From assembly GCF_028502605.1 (NCBI RefSeq), contig NC_079234.1, positions 5,642,001 to 5,706,000 of the forward strand: a stretch of 64,000 nt of DNA, in the 5' to 3' direction. This DNA is from Trichoderma breve (Eukaryota > Ascomycota > Sordariomycetes > Hypocreales > Hypocreaceae). The first letter of the stretch is position 1; the number at the start of each line of letters is the position of its first letter. Below the pieces are notes generated by a model. It was given only the letters and a program-made list of their open reading frames with translations. It had not been told where the DNA came from and did not search any database. A program made the position numbers and the translations under genes. Below, piece after piece: positions 23,030 to 34,378 of the stretch.

Positions 23030-26000
23030 AGTGCCAGCTGCCATGAAGCAGAGAAACTCAAATACTCATAGCCGCGGAAATTATAATAATTCAGCAAGCG
23101 TGATTCTAAATAGAACCTGATACTCTTCAAAGCGAAACTACAGATCACACATACCCAAAAGACATCTCATCAAACACACTGAAATGTCTCACATTATGGT
23201 TACTCCATCGGGAACATCCGCGTCTTTTCCTTCAGATCCGGGTTACCAAAGCTACGTCACATGGAAATACAGCATCTCTTTAGTATTTCCAACTGGATGC
23301 TTGTTTCCTCTGCGGCTTGAACGATGGCGAGATACGTAGTGCTAGTTATAGCCAAGTTCAAGTTCCCGTATACAATGTACCACGCTGTTTGAATAGGTAG
23401 CGACGATAACGAAAGCAACTCTTTCCCTTCTGCTGGAATGCAAGCTTTAATCATGACATTAAAACAGATGAAATAAGTCAAAATTTCTAATTTACTCGAT
23501 CGCTGGCAGAATAGAATTGTAGAATACGCAGTGTCATGGTGCATGCAGTTACGAGCCACTGTCGGCTTACACAGCTGCCAAGGTTCTGCTGGTGTGATAC
23601 CACCAACTCGAGCAATCCGACAAAATGAAACAATTCTCTCTAGTTAGTCGTACTGTACGAGAGAAATGCCTAGGAGCGATCTTTTCTCAGCAGCTCTTGG
23701 AGCGTACGGCCGGTTCTCCAGTGTAATGAAGCAGCGGCAGTCAGCGGATGAGATGAAAAAATAGGGGGGCTAGTCTACATAGGTAGGGAACTCTAGTACC
23801 TACAATACACTCAGAAAGTACATGTAGTGCTATGTACTTAGCATCTACTTAGAGGCCGACAAACTTCCTCAAGCATCCGTAGATACATATATTACGAGGC
23901 CTGTAAGGGGGTCGAGAGTTATCGGGCAGCACTTCCCTGTGACAGCCTGGACCACCGAACTGAACATTGAGACAAAGCAATCTTGATAGAGCAACACGCT
24001 GTCAATATCATTCCTCAGCTGTGGCTTACGGTGACGATACTAACTACTAGGTAGGCCCGGAGAAAATGTCACCTTGGAGGCATCCGCTGGGTTTCGGCTT
24101 TGTTCACCTGTACTTGGCAATCCATACGATATTTTCTCCCCTCTCATCTCGCACGCTGCCTCTCAACCTCTCTTCTATGTCTTTCTGTTCTATTGGATGC
24201 CAGTGCATGCTTCCTCGGGGCAGCCTCAATTGGAATTTATTGAGAGCGATAGACGAATAGCCCTCTAAACATACCGTATCCAACTCTGGACATCAACAAA
24301 ACTCATCACATTACATATACCCTAACATGTGGTGCTGAAGATGCAACTCTGAGCTCAAACAGCGGTGTAAACTACTAGATTCTATCCCCTCCTCTTCAGC
24401 AATCACTTAAAGGATTTGCCACACGACCAATGCAGGCACTTATGCGCTGTCTAGAATGTCTCAGGCAATGCCTCACCTTTCTGTGATGGAGGGGTGAGTC
24501 TATCTAGGCCGTGTAGCGTTTACCAACACTTCAGATGCTCGGCCTAGAGGAGATAAAGAGAATTTAGTGCAGTGTTGACGCCGAAGTTGGTCAATCAGAT
24601 TCATAACCGCTGAAGGAATGCATACGGGGCGTATTTTCGGTGTTGGGTGAACAAATTCACGAGAAAAAGAAGAACATCCATGTTTGAGCCTCCCACCTAC
24701 CTATGAGAACCAACGGCCTTTGAAATCCTTTTCTATAGGCAACATGCATGGTGATGCCCCATAGAAGGCCCAGTTTACATGCTTCCACGCTCTGATATGT
24801 GACGGCGACTCCTCAAGAACCCAAATGACCGCGACCAGGTAAGACTGTGATGAAGCAATAAGACCAAGTACATGGGAGGGTGAACAGAGTAAGAAACCAT
24901 CATGGATGGCTGGGAGGCTTATGGCCTAGTCCTGTTGGTGCACACGATTCACCGACATCGTTAGGTCGAAAGAATTGGTCCCTACTTACTGCAAGGGTCG
25001 AACGCTTCGCTAAAGGTCGTCTGGTGTATCCAACGCAACTCATCTACTTTTGGCGCATCCATCACTGGTAGGGAGATCCATGATGGTGGCAAAGAGCTGG
25101 CCAGATGTTCTTCCTCTTCTGGGAGCTGACCAGATCCACATGTGTATATATTAAAGCTTTAAAACGCATTCGTGAGAATCACACCTTGGGACATCGGGAC
25201 CAGTTAAGAATACGTTTGTTGACGCTGCCTTCTCACCGCGTAAGGAGTACCGACATGGCGACATATGATATCTCATAATCCGGGAGTTGATCTTTGGCCC
25301 CTAGCTCGAACACCCTGAGCCAACACCCTCTGTACGTAATTTTTCATGCCAATGTCCGACGGACATGGGAGAAGCATGAAGCTGAATGACGCCGGCTGGG
25401 CTGGCGGAGAAGGCGTCCACTCATATCTGTAGTGGTGTTACGCAGTCATAAGCGCGCCGCGAGCCTAGGCCAGGATGGATATTGCCATAATGTCGTGGCC
25501 ATCAACTAGAGGATAGAGCCCGGCGGGAAGGAATGGGAGACGATGAAGAGGGGGTCCCCGTGGAGCGAATAGCGTTGATGCCCGCTCCTCTGAGGATGGA
25601 CGAGAAGGATGGAGGCTTGCATCTTCATTTTAGACTGCGGAGCGAAGTGCATGCACCGTCTCGACAAAGGCGAACAACGCAGCGATGCCCGAGGGCGAGG
25701 CCGAACGGACTGAAGACGCATGGACCAAGAAGAGCCGCAAGAATTTGGGATGCTGCATGTTATAGGTCTTTGCAGATCCACACGAACACAGCTTTCCTAG
25801 ATGCGGTATGAAGATGCTCTTTTGGCGGAGCCGCTTATGATGCATGTTGGTTGAACATGCCAACGACCAACAACAATTTGAAAATCCACAACCGAGGGGC
25901 CACGCTGGACTCCGTACTCGTATCGATCTGAATGAAACGGTCGCCAGCACAGCTTTGGCTGTGTATCAAGGGAATACAATCGAAGAGAAGCAGCGGAATG

Positions 26001-29000
26001 CGACCTCGGCCATGTTTCCTACATCTCAGGCAGGAGGCGCGAGGCGGATTGGACGATTTCAACGCCATCCGGTCGCTGGGCCTTTGATGCGCCTACTTTC
26101 GTTAGCGGACAACGCCAATGAAGCGCGAGAAGGATCCTGGCGGCTTAATTTTTTTTTTCTCATTTCTTTTCATGCATGCATGCAGTATGCAGAGCGGCGG
26201 CGCTTAGACTGGGGTGTAGTAGCGGTGGCCGCCTTCAACTTGTTGAGATTGTGTGTGTCTGGACCGAAATGCCCTGGCTGCCATCCAAGGTAGCGTCCAC
26301 TGGCCGCATTGACTGGCCGCATCGAATAGTACGAAACAGAGGCCGGATCAAAAGCATGGCAGCAGCGCAATGCTGGCGCCTTCAAACAAGCGCGCTCGTG
26401 TGCGGCCTATCAAAACCAAGCCGGGTCGCTTTGGCGGTCATCTTGGAGAGATCAGTCAATCAGAGAGCAGCCGGGAGAATAGCTCATGGCCATGGCCCGG
26501 TCGCATTCGTACGGCGTCTGCTCCCGACATGCAGCCAGCGGCTGTTGCTACGGTTCCATCGCGGATACAGGTTTGAAGTGTGACTAAGCGCCGGCTGTTG
26601 CCAGAGCTCGATCTGAAGACCAGGCAAGTGAATGGTGTTGGAACGAACGAAACTGAAGCTGTCTGGGGTCTGATATCTGATCTTCGAAACCAAGGGCCCG
26701 AGATGGTGCTCCGCAGAGCAGCTGATGCGCGCGCATCGATGCATTAAGAGGTCGTGCCAGATCGTGGAAACTTCATCGCAACATGATTGGCATGCGATGG
26801 ATGGGACGGACGGCGAGAAGCGCCCCCAGATGCTGCGTCGTACATCTATGTACTCCTAACCAAACAGCAGGGAAGAACGCCTTACGGTGGTTGGTTTGGT
26901 GCCTCAGGAGGGGAAGCTGAGAGAAGGTTGATTGGAAAGCGAGTTGGAGTTTGGTGTTGGGGCGTCCATGTCGTCGCCTGGGTACAGCACTTGTGACTTG
27001 TACGACATGCTGGATCGTGATCCTCGCTCAAAACCCCAGCTGAATGCTCAAGCCACCCCCAGATATCGCCCGACGAAAACGGCAGCGATGCGCATTGACA
27101 AATATTGAACGGCCTCTGTGGCCCATTGCTTTGGGAGCTGCTTATTCTGGCTCCTAATTTCAAAGGACCTGCTGGGTGCACAGGCAATTCGCTTTGGCCT
27201 GCCTGACCGTATTCATCGTCCCCTGAATTCAGCGCCGGGCAGGGACTCGAGAATAGCGCCGCTGATATCTCGACCGCCACATCACCGCGGTTCTGGGTGC
27301 TGTTTGGATCCGCTTCTGATCTCCGTGACCGAGCAAGCATCACCTTCTGGGACCGGGCAAGGGAATCGCGTCATCCCCCAGTTTTCGGACCCTCACCTCC
27401 CCAAGTTGCGAACCACGCGAACGGTACGGCCAGCCGAGTGGGAAAAGAGCGACAACTGGACCATCCATCGTGACCTGTTTTCTGGGAGCTCGAGGCCGAA
27501 GCTAGTGGCCTGAATCACAGACCGGGAGAAAGCTTAACAGGGCCCGATCCATCCAGTCCCATCACCTCCATCTCGCTAGCACAATAGCACCAGTGACTTG
27601 TCAGCGAGCTAGGAACGTTCGGCCATCCCAAGTCTCTGGGACCAGTTCGCGCGATGCCGTGATGGATTTCGCTCGCCCTTCTTCTCTCAAGCCGCCCTTA
27701 GCACCGAAACTGGGAGGCCGGCCAATCAGCTGGACACGGCGGTAGCCCGCGCCCATTTTGCTTCGTACTTGGCCGTCGAATCACAGTCGCTCCCGACGAC
27801 CAAAGCGGCCTAGCAGAAGCGCCCGGAGATCTTCCCCTTGAACCACAAGACCTGCGAGGTTGTCAGTTAGTTTGTGTCTCTACGGCTCACCCCTCAGCCC
27901 AAGCACTTACTACGAGTGCTAGTACTGTAGTAGCAGCATTCTAGGACTGACTGTACCAGCTGGCCTGTCGGTTTCTCTTTGCTTTTTCTTCAGCTTATTA
28001 GGTTGTCTTTGCTTTTTCCCTCCCTTGCAATGTGACTGACGAAGCTGGACGAAGTGTTCAGGACAGTCCAGAGCCAGCGGCAGCGGCGTCACCAGCTTTC
28101 GGGGAACGAGCAATGCTGTACCTTTGGTGGTGATAGTACTCCGTAGAGTGTCCTCGTACATGTAGTTGTAGTTGGGAGACCTGGAATCGAATTGAAGCCA
28201 ACCGCCGTTGAACTTTGCCATTAGCACCTCCAGTGCCTGGATCTCTAGCGCCCCCAGCGGTTGGACGGTCTGTACTTGGTCAGTACCTCAAGACCACTGG
28301 CCAGCTGCCGCTACTCATGGCCTTCGTCACCGCACCGGTAAGGTAGCATCGAGGTACCCGTGCGCACACCCCTAGGCCTCGCGCTGCTTTAAGAGCCAAC
28401 GCCCCTCTGGTTCCCCCTTCCCTCAGAGGGTTTGGAGCCTGGTGGTGCCTGCACTTTGAGCCTCCGTCATCACCATTGCCATCACCAACAAGCAGGTGCT
28501 GAAGCACTCGTTCTTTCTAGGGAGATCCATTCGTCTCCCTCCTATGTACTCTGTAGACGCCTGGATTTTCTCTTCTCCCGCTTCCCGTCTCCTCCAAAAC
28601 TTCTCCTTTTCCTCTTCACGATTCCCTTCACCTTCAACCTCGACTATTCATTGCCATTCGTTGTTTCGTTTTGTTTCGGCGCCAAAGAGCCCATTCACAG
28701 CACGGCGCATCCGCCGACGTCAACCCGCCCAAAAAGCAACCCGCCCACGCAAAAGCACAGGTACAGGCAGGCATAGGCAGGCATAGGCACAAGCAACATA
28801 ACAGGCCAATTTCCTTCTCGCGCGCTCCGTCTTCCACTCCATCCCCTGCTCCCACCCCCCCTTGAGAAATCCTTCCTGTGTCGTCGCCCAATCCGCTTGG
28901 CCATCGGCAGCCTGCAATAGGCGTCCAGCGGCAGGGATTTCCAACGCCCCCCCATCCAGGCCACCGGCGCATATCCAAAACACAGCCCCTGCCCGAGCCT

Positions 29001-29543
29001 TACACTGCCTGCTCTGGTTTGACTGGCTCTTCTCAAACAGCCAAACCCCGTCTCGCCTTTGCCGCCAAACCCCTCGTCGGCCGGGGTGCTGCTGTCTCTG
29101 ACGCTCTCCAACACACCTCCCTAGGGACACACCCCATCCGCTTCTTCTCTTCTTACCACTACTGCCAACCAACGGTCCAACACAATATAATCCGCCGTGG
29201 CCTGCCTTCTTTCGTCCCCGCCAAACTTTTCTCTGGCTTCATCTCATTGCGTATCTTCGCTTGAAGGGCATCACTGGTTAACGCTCTGAAGCCTCGAGGC
29301 TTACAAGCTGCCACGACTGCTACTCATCTCACATCTCTTTCAACATTGCCCGCCTCTGGCCATCACCGACTGCCACCTACGTACCACTGCTACTAGGGAA
29401 TACAAGAATAACTCAAATTACACTCACACGCAGCACGCACGCACGCACGCACGCATACGCTCACACGCACAGTTTAACTTGCGTATCACCCATCATCTTA
29501 ATTCAACAACAGCAACCAGCTATTTCCAATAACAACCGCCATC
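23030..29543. other. gene desert, part upstream of the Ser/Pro-rich gene
   Basis: About 6.5 kb without a supportable gene. 23.0-24.7 kb is AT-rich; 25.4-29.5 kb is more GC-balanced. TACTCGTA occurs at 25915 and TACTCCGTA at 28137. From about 28.4 kb the plus strand becomes C/T-rich and ends with an ACGC-type repeat (29434-29455). This resembles the long leader or promoter of a strongly regulated fungal gene, probably serving the ATG at 29544. Confidence 0.45.
29434..29455. repeat. (ACGC)n microsatellite
   Basis: About five CACG/ACGC units roughly 90-110 bp upstream of the Ser/Pro-rich gene, within its probable 5' leader. Confidence 0.85.
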
Positions 29544-30233
29544 ATGCCCGCAGCCACAGCCAGGCCTAAGCTGGGCAAGCTCTCCACCCCAGTGACGAGC
29601 ACGTTTCCCTCCGATATACACTCAGCAAACACGGCCACTCCTAGGTCTGCTCTGTTCGCCTATAAACCTGATCCCAGCTACATCAAGACGCCCATTAGCC
29701 CACCATTGGCCTACACCGATTTCCTCTCAAAGGCTCTATCACTCAACTCACCGGCTCTGGCACCGGGCGAGATCTCTCCCGATTCTGCACCAACATCTGC
29801 CGCTAGCGATAAGTCAGAGACATCCTCAACAGATGGGCGTCCATCTCCGGCTTCCAGCGCCGCCAGCAGCAAGCCCTCATCACCAGCATCGGCAACGGCG
29901 GTTCCTCCAACTCCATTCACGGCGCCGCTGCCCATGTCCGCGCCTCCTACTGGGGCGAATTGCTTTCCTAGCTTGAAGGTGCCGCCTAGTCCTGCCATTT
30001 CCAACCTGGACTCGCCCTTGAGCTCACGGCTCATTGGCTCCCCGTTTAGCGCCCGATCCATCCACTCTGTGTTTGATTGGGATGCTGCTCTCAAGGCTCG
30101 CCTGGGAGAAGTGAAGAAACAAAAGTCCTCACGGGTAAGTGTACGGCACATCCGTGAGGTGGTGACAAGAACCGTCACTTACACCCCCAAAATGGACCCC
30201 GCCCCCCGAGGCAAGCGACGGAAGGTGGAGTAA
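29544..30233 (+). CDS. Ser/Pro-rich protein with basic C-terminal tail, unknown function
   Basis: An intronless ORF of 229 residues starting MPAATARPKLGKL. Most of it is disordered by composition, dominated by Ser, Pro, Ala and Thr, with many SP/TP sites (for example SPASSAASSKPSSP) that could be proline-directed kinase targets. Two regions look constrained: an N-terminal part with LFAYKPDPSYIKTPISPPL, and a C-terminal part with DWDAALKARLGEV, then VRHIREVVTRTVTYTP and the basic end KRRKVE. The end suggests nuclear localisation. I recall conserved Ser/Pro-rich proteins with such tails in filamentous fungi but know no function. The ATG follows a long C/T-rich leader. Confidence 0.75.
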   Translation: MPAATARPKLGKLSTPVTSTFPSDIHSANTATPRSALFAYKPDPSYIKTPISPPLAYTDFLSKALSLNSPALAPGEISPDSAPTSAASDKSETSSTDGRPSPASSAASSKPSSPASATAVPPTPFTAPLPMSAPPTGANCFPSLKVPPSPAISNLDSPLSSRLIGSPFSARSIHSVFDWDAALKARLGEVKKQKSSRVSVRHIREVVTRTVTYTPKMDPAPRGKRRKVE

Positions 30234-33200
30234 GGAGACGACAACGGGAAACCATGTTTCGGCAGATTACGATGCTCTGATTCAAATCACCTCTTCATAT
30301 GCTGATGGCGATGCCATCAGCCTGCACATCCTTTAACTATCAACGCACCAACTGTATACCAACCATGATCCGACATCACTGGGTGTTTTCGCTTCTTGTC
30401 TAGACGACTACATGTCTCCCTGTGGGAGACCAAAAAAACGGATGATTAGAGAATTGGAAGGGGGACGTGCTTCCAATTGTTGCTATTTTTTAACGAAACC
30501 TTCAGCACTAATACGCTGGTCGAAGCTGAAGTCGACGATGTGATGGTTAACCATTTAAACCCGGGCGAGTCCCGGCATGACACTACTACTGGCGTATCAT
30601 GGAAGAGTGGTGTGGGGAGTTTTCTATTTTTTACTTTGTTTTTATCCCGTTCCCATCACCATGTCGGCTATCTCATTTTTTTTTTGTTACCGCATTCCTC
30701 CATATCCGTTAGGACGTGCGAGGGTGGAGGCTTTGTCTGAAAGAATCAAGGGATTTCCTTGTGGAGTTTGTTGGCGTTTTCCTTGGGGCACGGCCTTGGA
30801 CGTCCGACGGGCGTTCAACAGCGCATCGACCAGCTTGAGTCGGACTGTGGATAATGGTCTGCCTGCTCGAGTCTGGGCGGGGGCGGCAGAGGGTCAGGCG
30901 ATGCGGCGTGTGTCACCGGGAGCGGGAACCAAGAGGGGCCGGCTGTTTGCGAGGTCGCATAAGACAGGACAGGGTTGACGGAGGCAGTTTCACTCTTGAA
31001 TAACAAGACGGGCACAGCTGCACAGCGCAGATGGGATGCTCGTAGCACGCACTTATACACTATTTAGAGACACATAAAAGATTATTGATGAAATCTATTG
31101 GGCGAGAATTGCTTTGTGACCAATCATGATGGCGAGGGACGGCTCTGATTAGTGGGATAACTTCCGATTGCAACACAAGCCCGATCATGACAGATGCAGC
31201 GTCTACTGGCGACAGCGATCACTCTGGTCCGTTTTACGACATGTAGGATTTCCAATTGCTGGTGTGTGTACTCGTATGTGTGTGTACCAGCAGCAAGCAA
31301 TATGGAGCAGCGACTCTCTGTACTGCGTGAAGAGCAAAACTCGGTATAAGAGACGGTTTTCATTCGTCGCCTTCTCATGCATGCCTTGTTCTTTTTCCTC
31401 TTTGTCACTCTCAGTCATTCTCCTCTCTCTCTTTCTGTCCCCCCGCCTCTCCCTTTATTTCACGCAAAGCTGCAGATAGAACTTTGCGCGAAAAGGAAGC
31501 AAAAAGAAAAAAAGAGGCCAGGCCGGGGGAGGATGGTCGCAGAGGCGGTCGCATGGGAGTGGGCGCCTGGAGTCTTTTTGCTTATACTAGTACCTTTGCT
31601 TATACTAGGACCAATTATGTCTTCTGCTTAGTACCAGTTATGGGGCCTTATATAGAGTCCTTGGCGCATGTGCATGGGCTGGGCTCTTTTTGTTCTTTTC
31701 TTTTATGACATGGAATGTGGTTTATAGTGTGAGTGAATGTGGATGGCGTTGTGGTTGTGTGGTTTGACGTGGGCGCGAATATGCAGGATAATAGGTGGCG
31801 TATCTGTGAGTTGAGTTGTTTGTGCATGTCAGGGCTTTTTCACAGTTGAAGAGCAAGAGAGAGAAACAAAGAGAGAGAGAGCGAGTTGTGCCCTTTGTTT
31901 GAATCACTTCCTCTCTCTTCTTCATCTCCCCCCTTCTGTGATGTCTCATTATAAAAGGGACACAAGATCCCTTTCGAATCCTCCCACCCTAAAAAAGTCA
32001 CTGCGTCAAAGACAATCAACAACCCCTCCCTTGCGGGAAGAAAGAGGACCATCGTGACAGTTTTGTGTGATATCAACACTTTCCTATTTCTCTCTCTTTT
32101 TTGGCCGCGTGGTAACTTTTATGCTAGATGAGCGGTTGTGCGTGCGTGCCGTGCGCGGTGGGTGTGTGTCTTGGGCCGGATAATGGGCCGGACGGGAAGA
32201 TGCTTCCCGCTAGGTCGCGATGCAAGAGGCCAAGAAGTGCTATGTTAAATTTCCATCGTTTTGTTTTGTTTTCTACTGCTTTGCTGTAATCTAATCTGCT
32301 GGATCGTAGCGCCGTGGGTTGACCAAAGGCAAGGCCATCGGAACGAGCCTAATTGCCGCCTGGCGAGACCTCTTTCGACATCTCGTTGAGCGGCTATGTC
32401 CCGTCCTGTGTCATCAATATGGATGGCTGCATATACACGTATGATGGATTGTCCACTCAAGAACGCAGGATAGGCAGAGAGCGTATTATTCCCTGCTGAG
32501 AGGCAGCGAGCTTGGAGCAAATGAAAACGCAGAGCTTGTCTTGCCCATCGTCGTCATTGCCGAGGCCAATTCTCGATCTCGAATCTTGTCGTCAAGCTCA
32601 AGCCCTCTCCTGTCGTGCCTGGGCTTAAGTCATCTTGCACACGCCCCCTCCTTCATCAAGACATGCTCGTCATAGCAAGCACTGTCTTACATAGTAGGAG
32701 TCGCCTCAGGTTCCTCTGCTCTCCACGGTCCTTACGACACCATCCCGTTTGCTCTGTGCTGCCTTTCCTTCCATCCTTCTTTGATTAGAACACCCCCATC
32801 CTTCGTCGTCCGGGCATATCCGTCGTGCGTTCGTGACGTTCGCCGACGTCACTGGCCGCACACCCTCTTCCGTCCCCAACCCCGGTCTCGTAGGACATCA
32901 TGGTCCTAAAAAAAGGGCATAATTTGGGAGCAGCTAAAAGCGGCGTCCTCCCAGGACAAACGACCCAATGCCACCCCAGTTCGTGCTAGGTGGACCTCTA
33001 AGCGCCGTCGAGCTCCCGCGAGCCGTGTCATTGGTTAGCGTGGATATGTCTGTCACCCACCCGTCGGGTCCGGTGTACATGATTGGCCGGGATCTAAGCG
33101 CCCTGATATGTGGGCAACACATTGTTCGAGATGCAGAAGACTAAGCCGTCGCTACTGTGGCTTTCGGGGGTCCATTGCCTATGCTGCTGTGCCTATGAAA

Positions 33201-34378
33201 TGAGGCCCTGCTGTATGTACGAGGGCGTATGTCGGCAGCATGTACGAAGAAATGAGTCGGTCATCATGTACATGTACGGCACGAGTAGGACCCTTCATGC
33301 CGTGACATCGTATGTGGCGAGGAATTTGCTGCTCGTACAGCTGCGTCGAGCTGCGTCGAGCTGCGCTAATCTGTGCGGCCAGCAAAGCTGCGACTTGCAA
33401 CGAATAGCAAATCGGGGATGGCGAGCAGGAAACTGTCCGTCCCCCTTGAGAGACGCCAAAATCCCGGGTTTCCAAGATTTGAAAAACTCAATAAGCGAAG
33501 GCTGCCTCGTGAGCTCAAGTTGGAACCGCTGTGGGAGACGTTAGTGCTTAGATTCAATCTTTCTTTGACCATCAACTGCCGAGCTACCACGCAGAGGTAA
33601 TTCTCCTACACGCGAGGCCTCTTATCCGCGGGACTAGCATCGGCTCACCGCTGGGCTGGGAACTCTAAGCTTCTCCCACCCCTGCTTTGCTGATGCTAGC
33701 CTGCTCTCAATCACCGTCTCCCAGCACTCGACCTGAAGCTCGTCGTGCTGCCAAGGTATGTATGTGCTGTAGAGTAGTATTGTGACATTCAGTCATGCGA
33801 GTCACGCTATCTTGATGCCGCCATGTGTTCTAATTGGTCCCAGTTTTCCGTCAGACTAGCAAGATTTTCGAGAAAATCATATTTGATGTGTGCTTCTGAA
33901 ACGAGAGCGGCGGGGGTCCTGGCCCGTATCACCTCTGCTGAAACCGGGTTAAGCCGCCATTGGAAGAGGAGGATGAAGATGCCATCCGTTTCGCCTGGAT
34001 GGAACATTCTGAGACGAGTTCCATTTGTTGCTATAATTGGAAACGCACGCACGTACACTCACACGCACGGAGCGGTGATGAAGACACTTCGTTTCAATAT
34101 CACACGGAGCTCTGTGGAGCCTCTCCATAGCCTTCGGGGAACCTGTCCCACGCAGTCTTTATTCTCGCGACTAACGCCTGCACATGGCAAACATGGCAAA
34201 TCAAGATCGTCCCGCAGGGGCATCGACGGCCAGGCTTCTAAGAAGGAGGAGGGGCGGTCAATTGTCCACGCCTCCAACTCCACCTTTGAGTAGAGCACCC
34301 TCCATCACGACTGGAATATCCCCCCCTCTTCTCCATCTCAAGGCATACATGCCTGCAGGCGACAGAGTGGGCAGACAG
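30234..34378. other. 4.1-kb gene-free interval between convergent genes
   Basis: The interval lies between the Ser/Pro-rich gene (+) and FAN1 (-), both of which end toward it. It contains purine- or pyrimidine-rich runs (31.4-31.9 kb), a TACTCGTA at 31269, and a direct repeat of AGCTGCGTCG near 33340-33365. Frames of up to 156 codons (33823-34293) look random. Convergent 3' ends rarely need 4 kb, so an unrecognised non-coding transcript is possible. Confidence 0.45.

Noticed and set aside
33807..34293. Overlapping frames on both strands (84 and 156 codons)
   Set aside because: The minus frame lacks an ATG start and the plus frame has no recognisable features; treated as chance.
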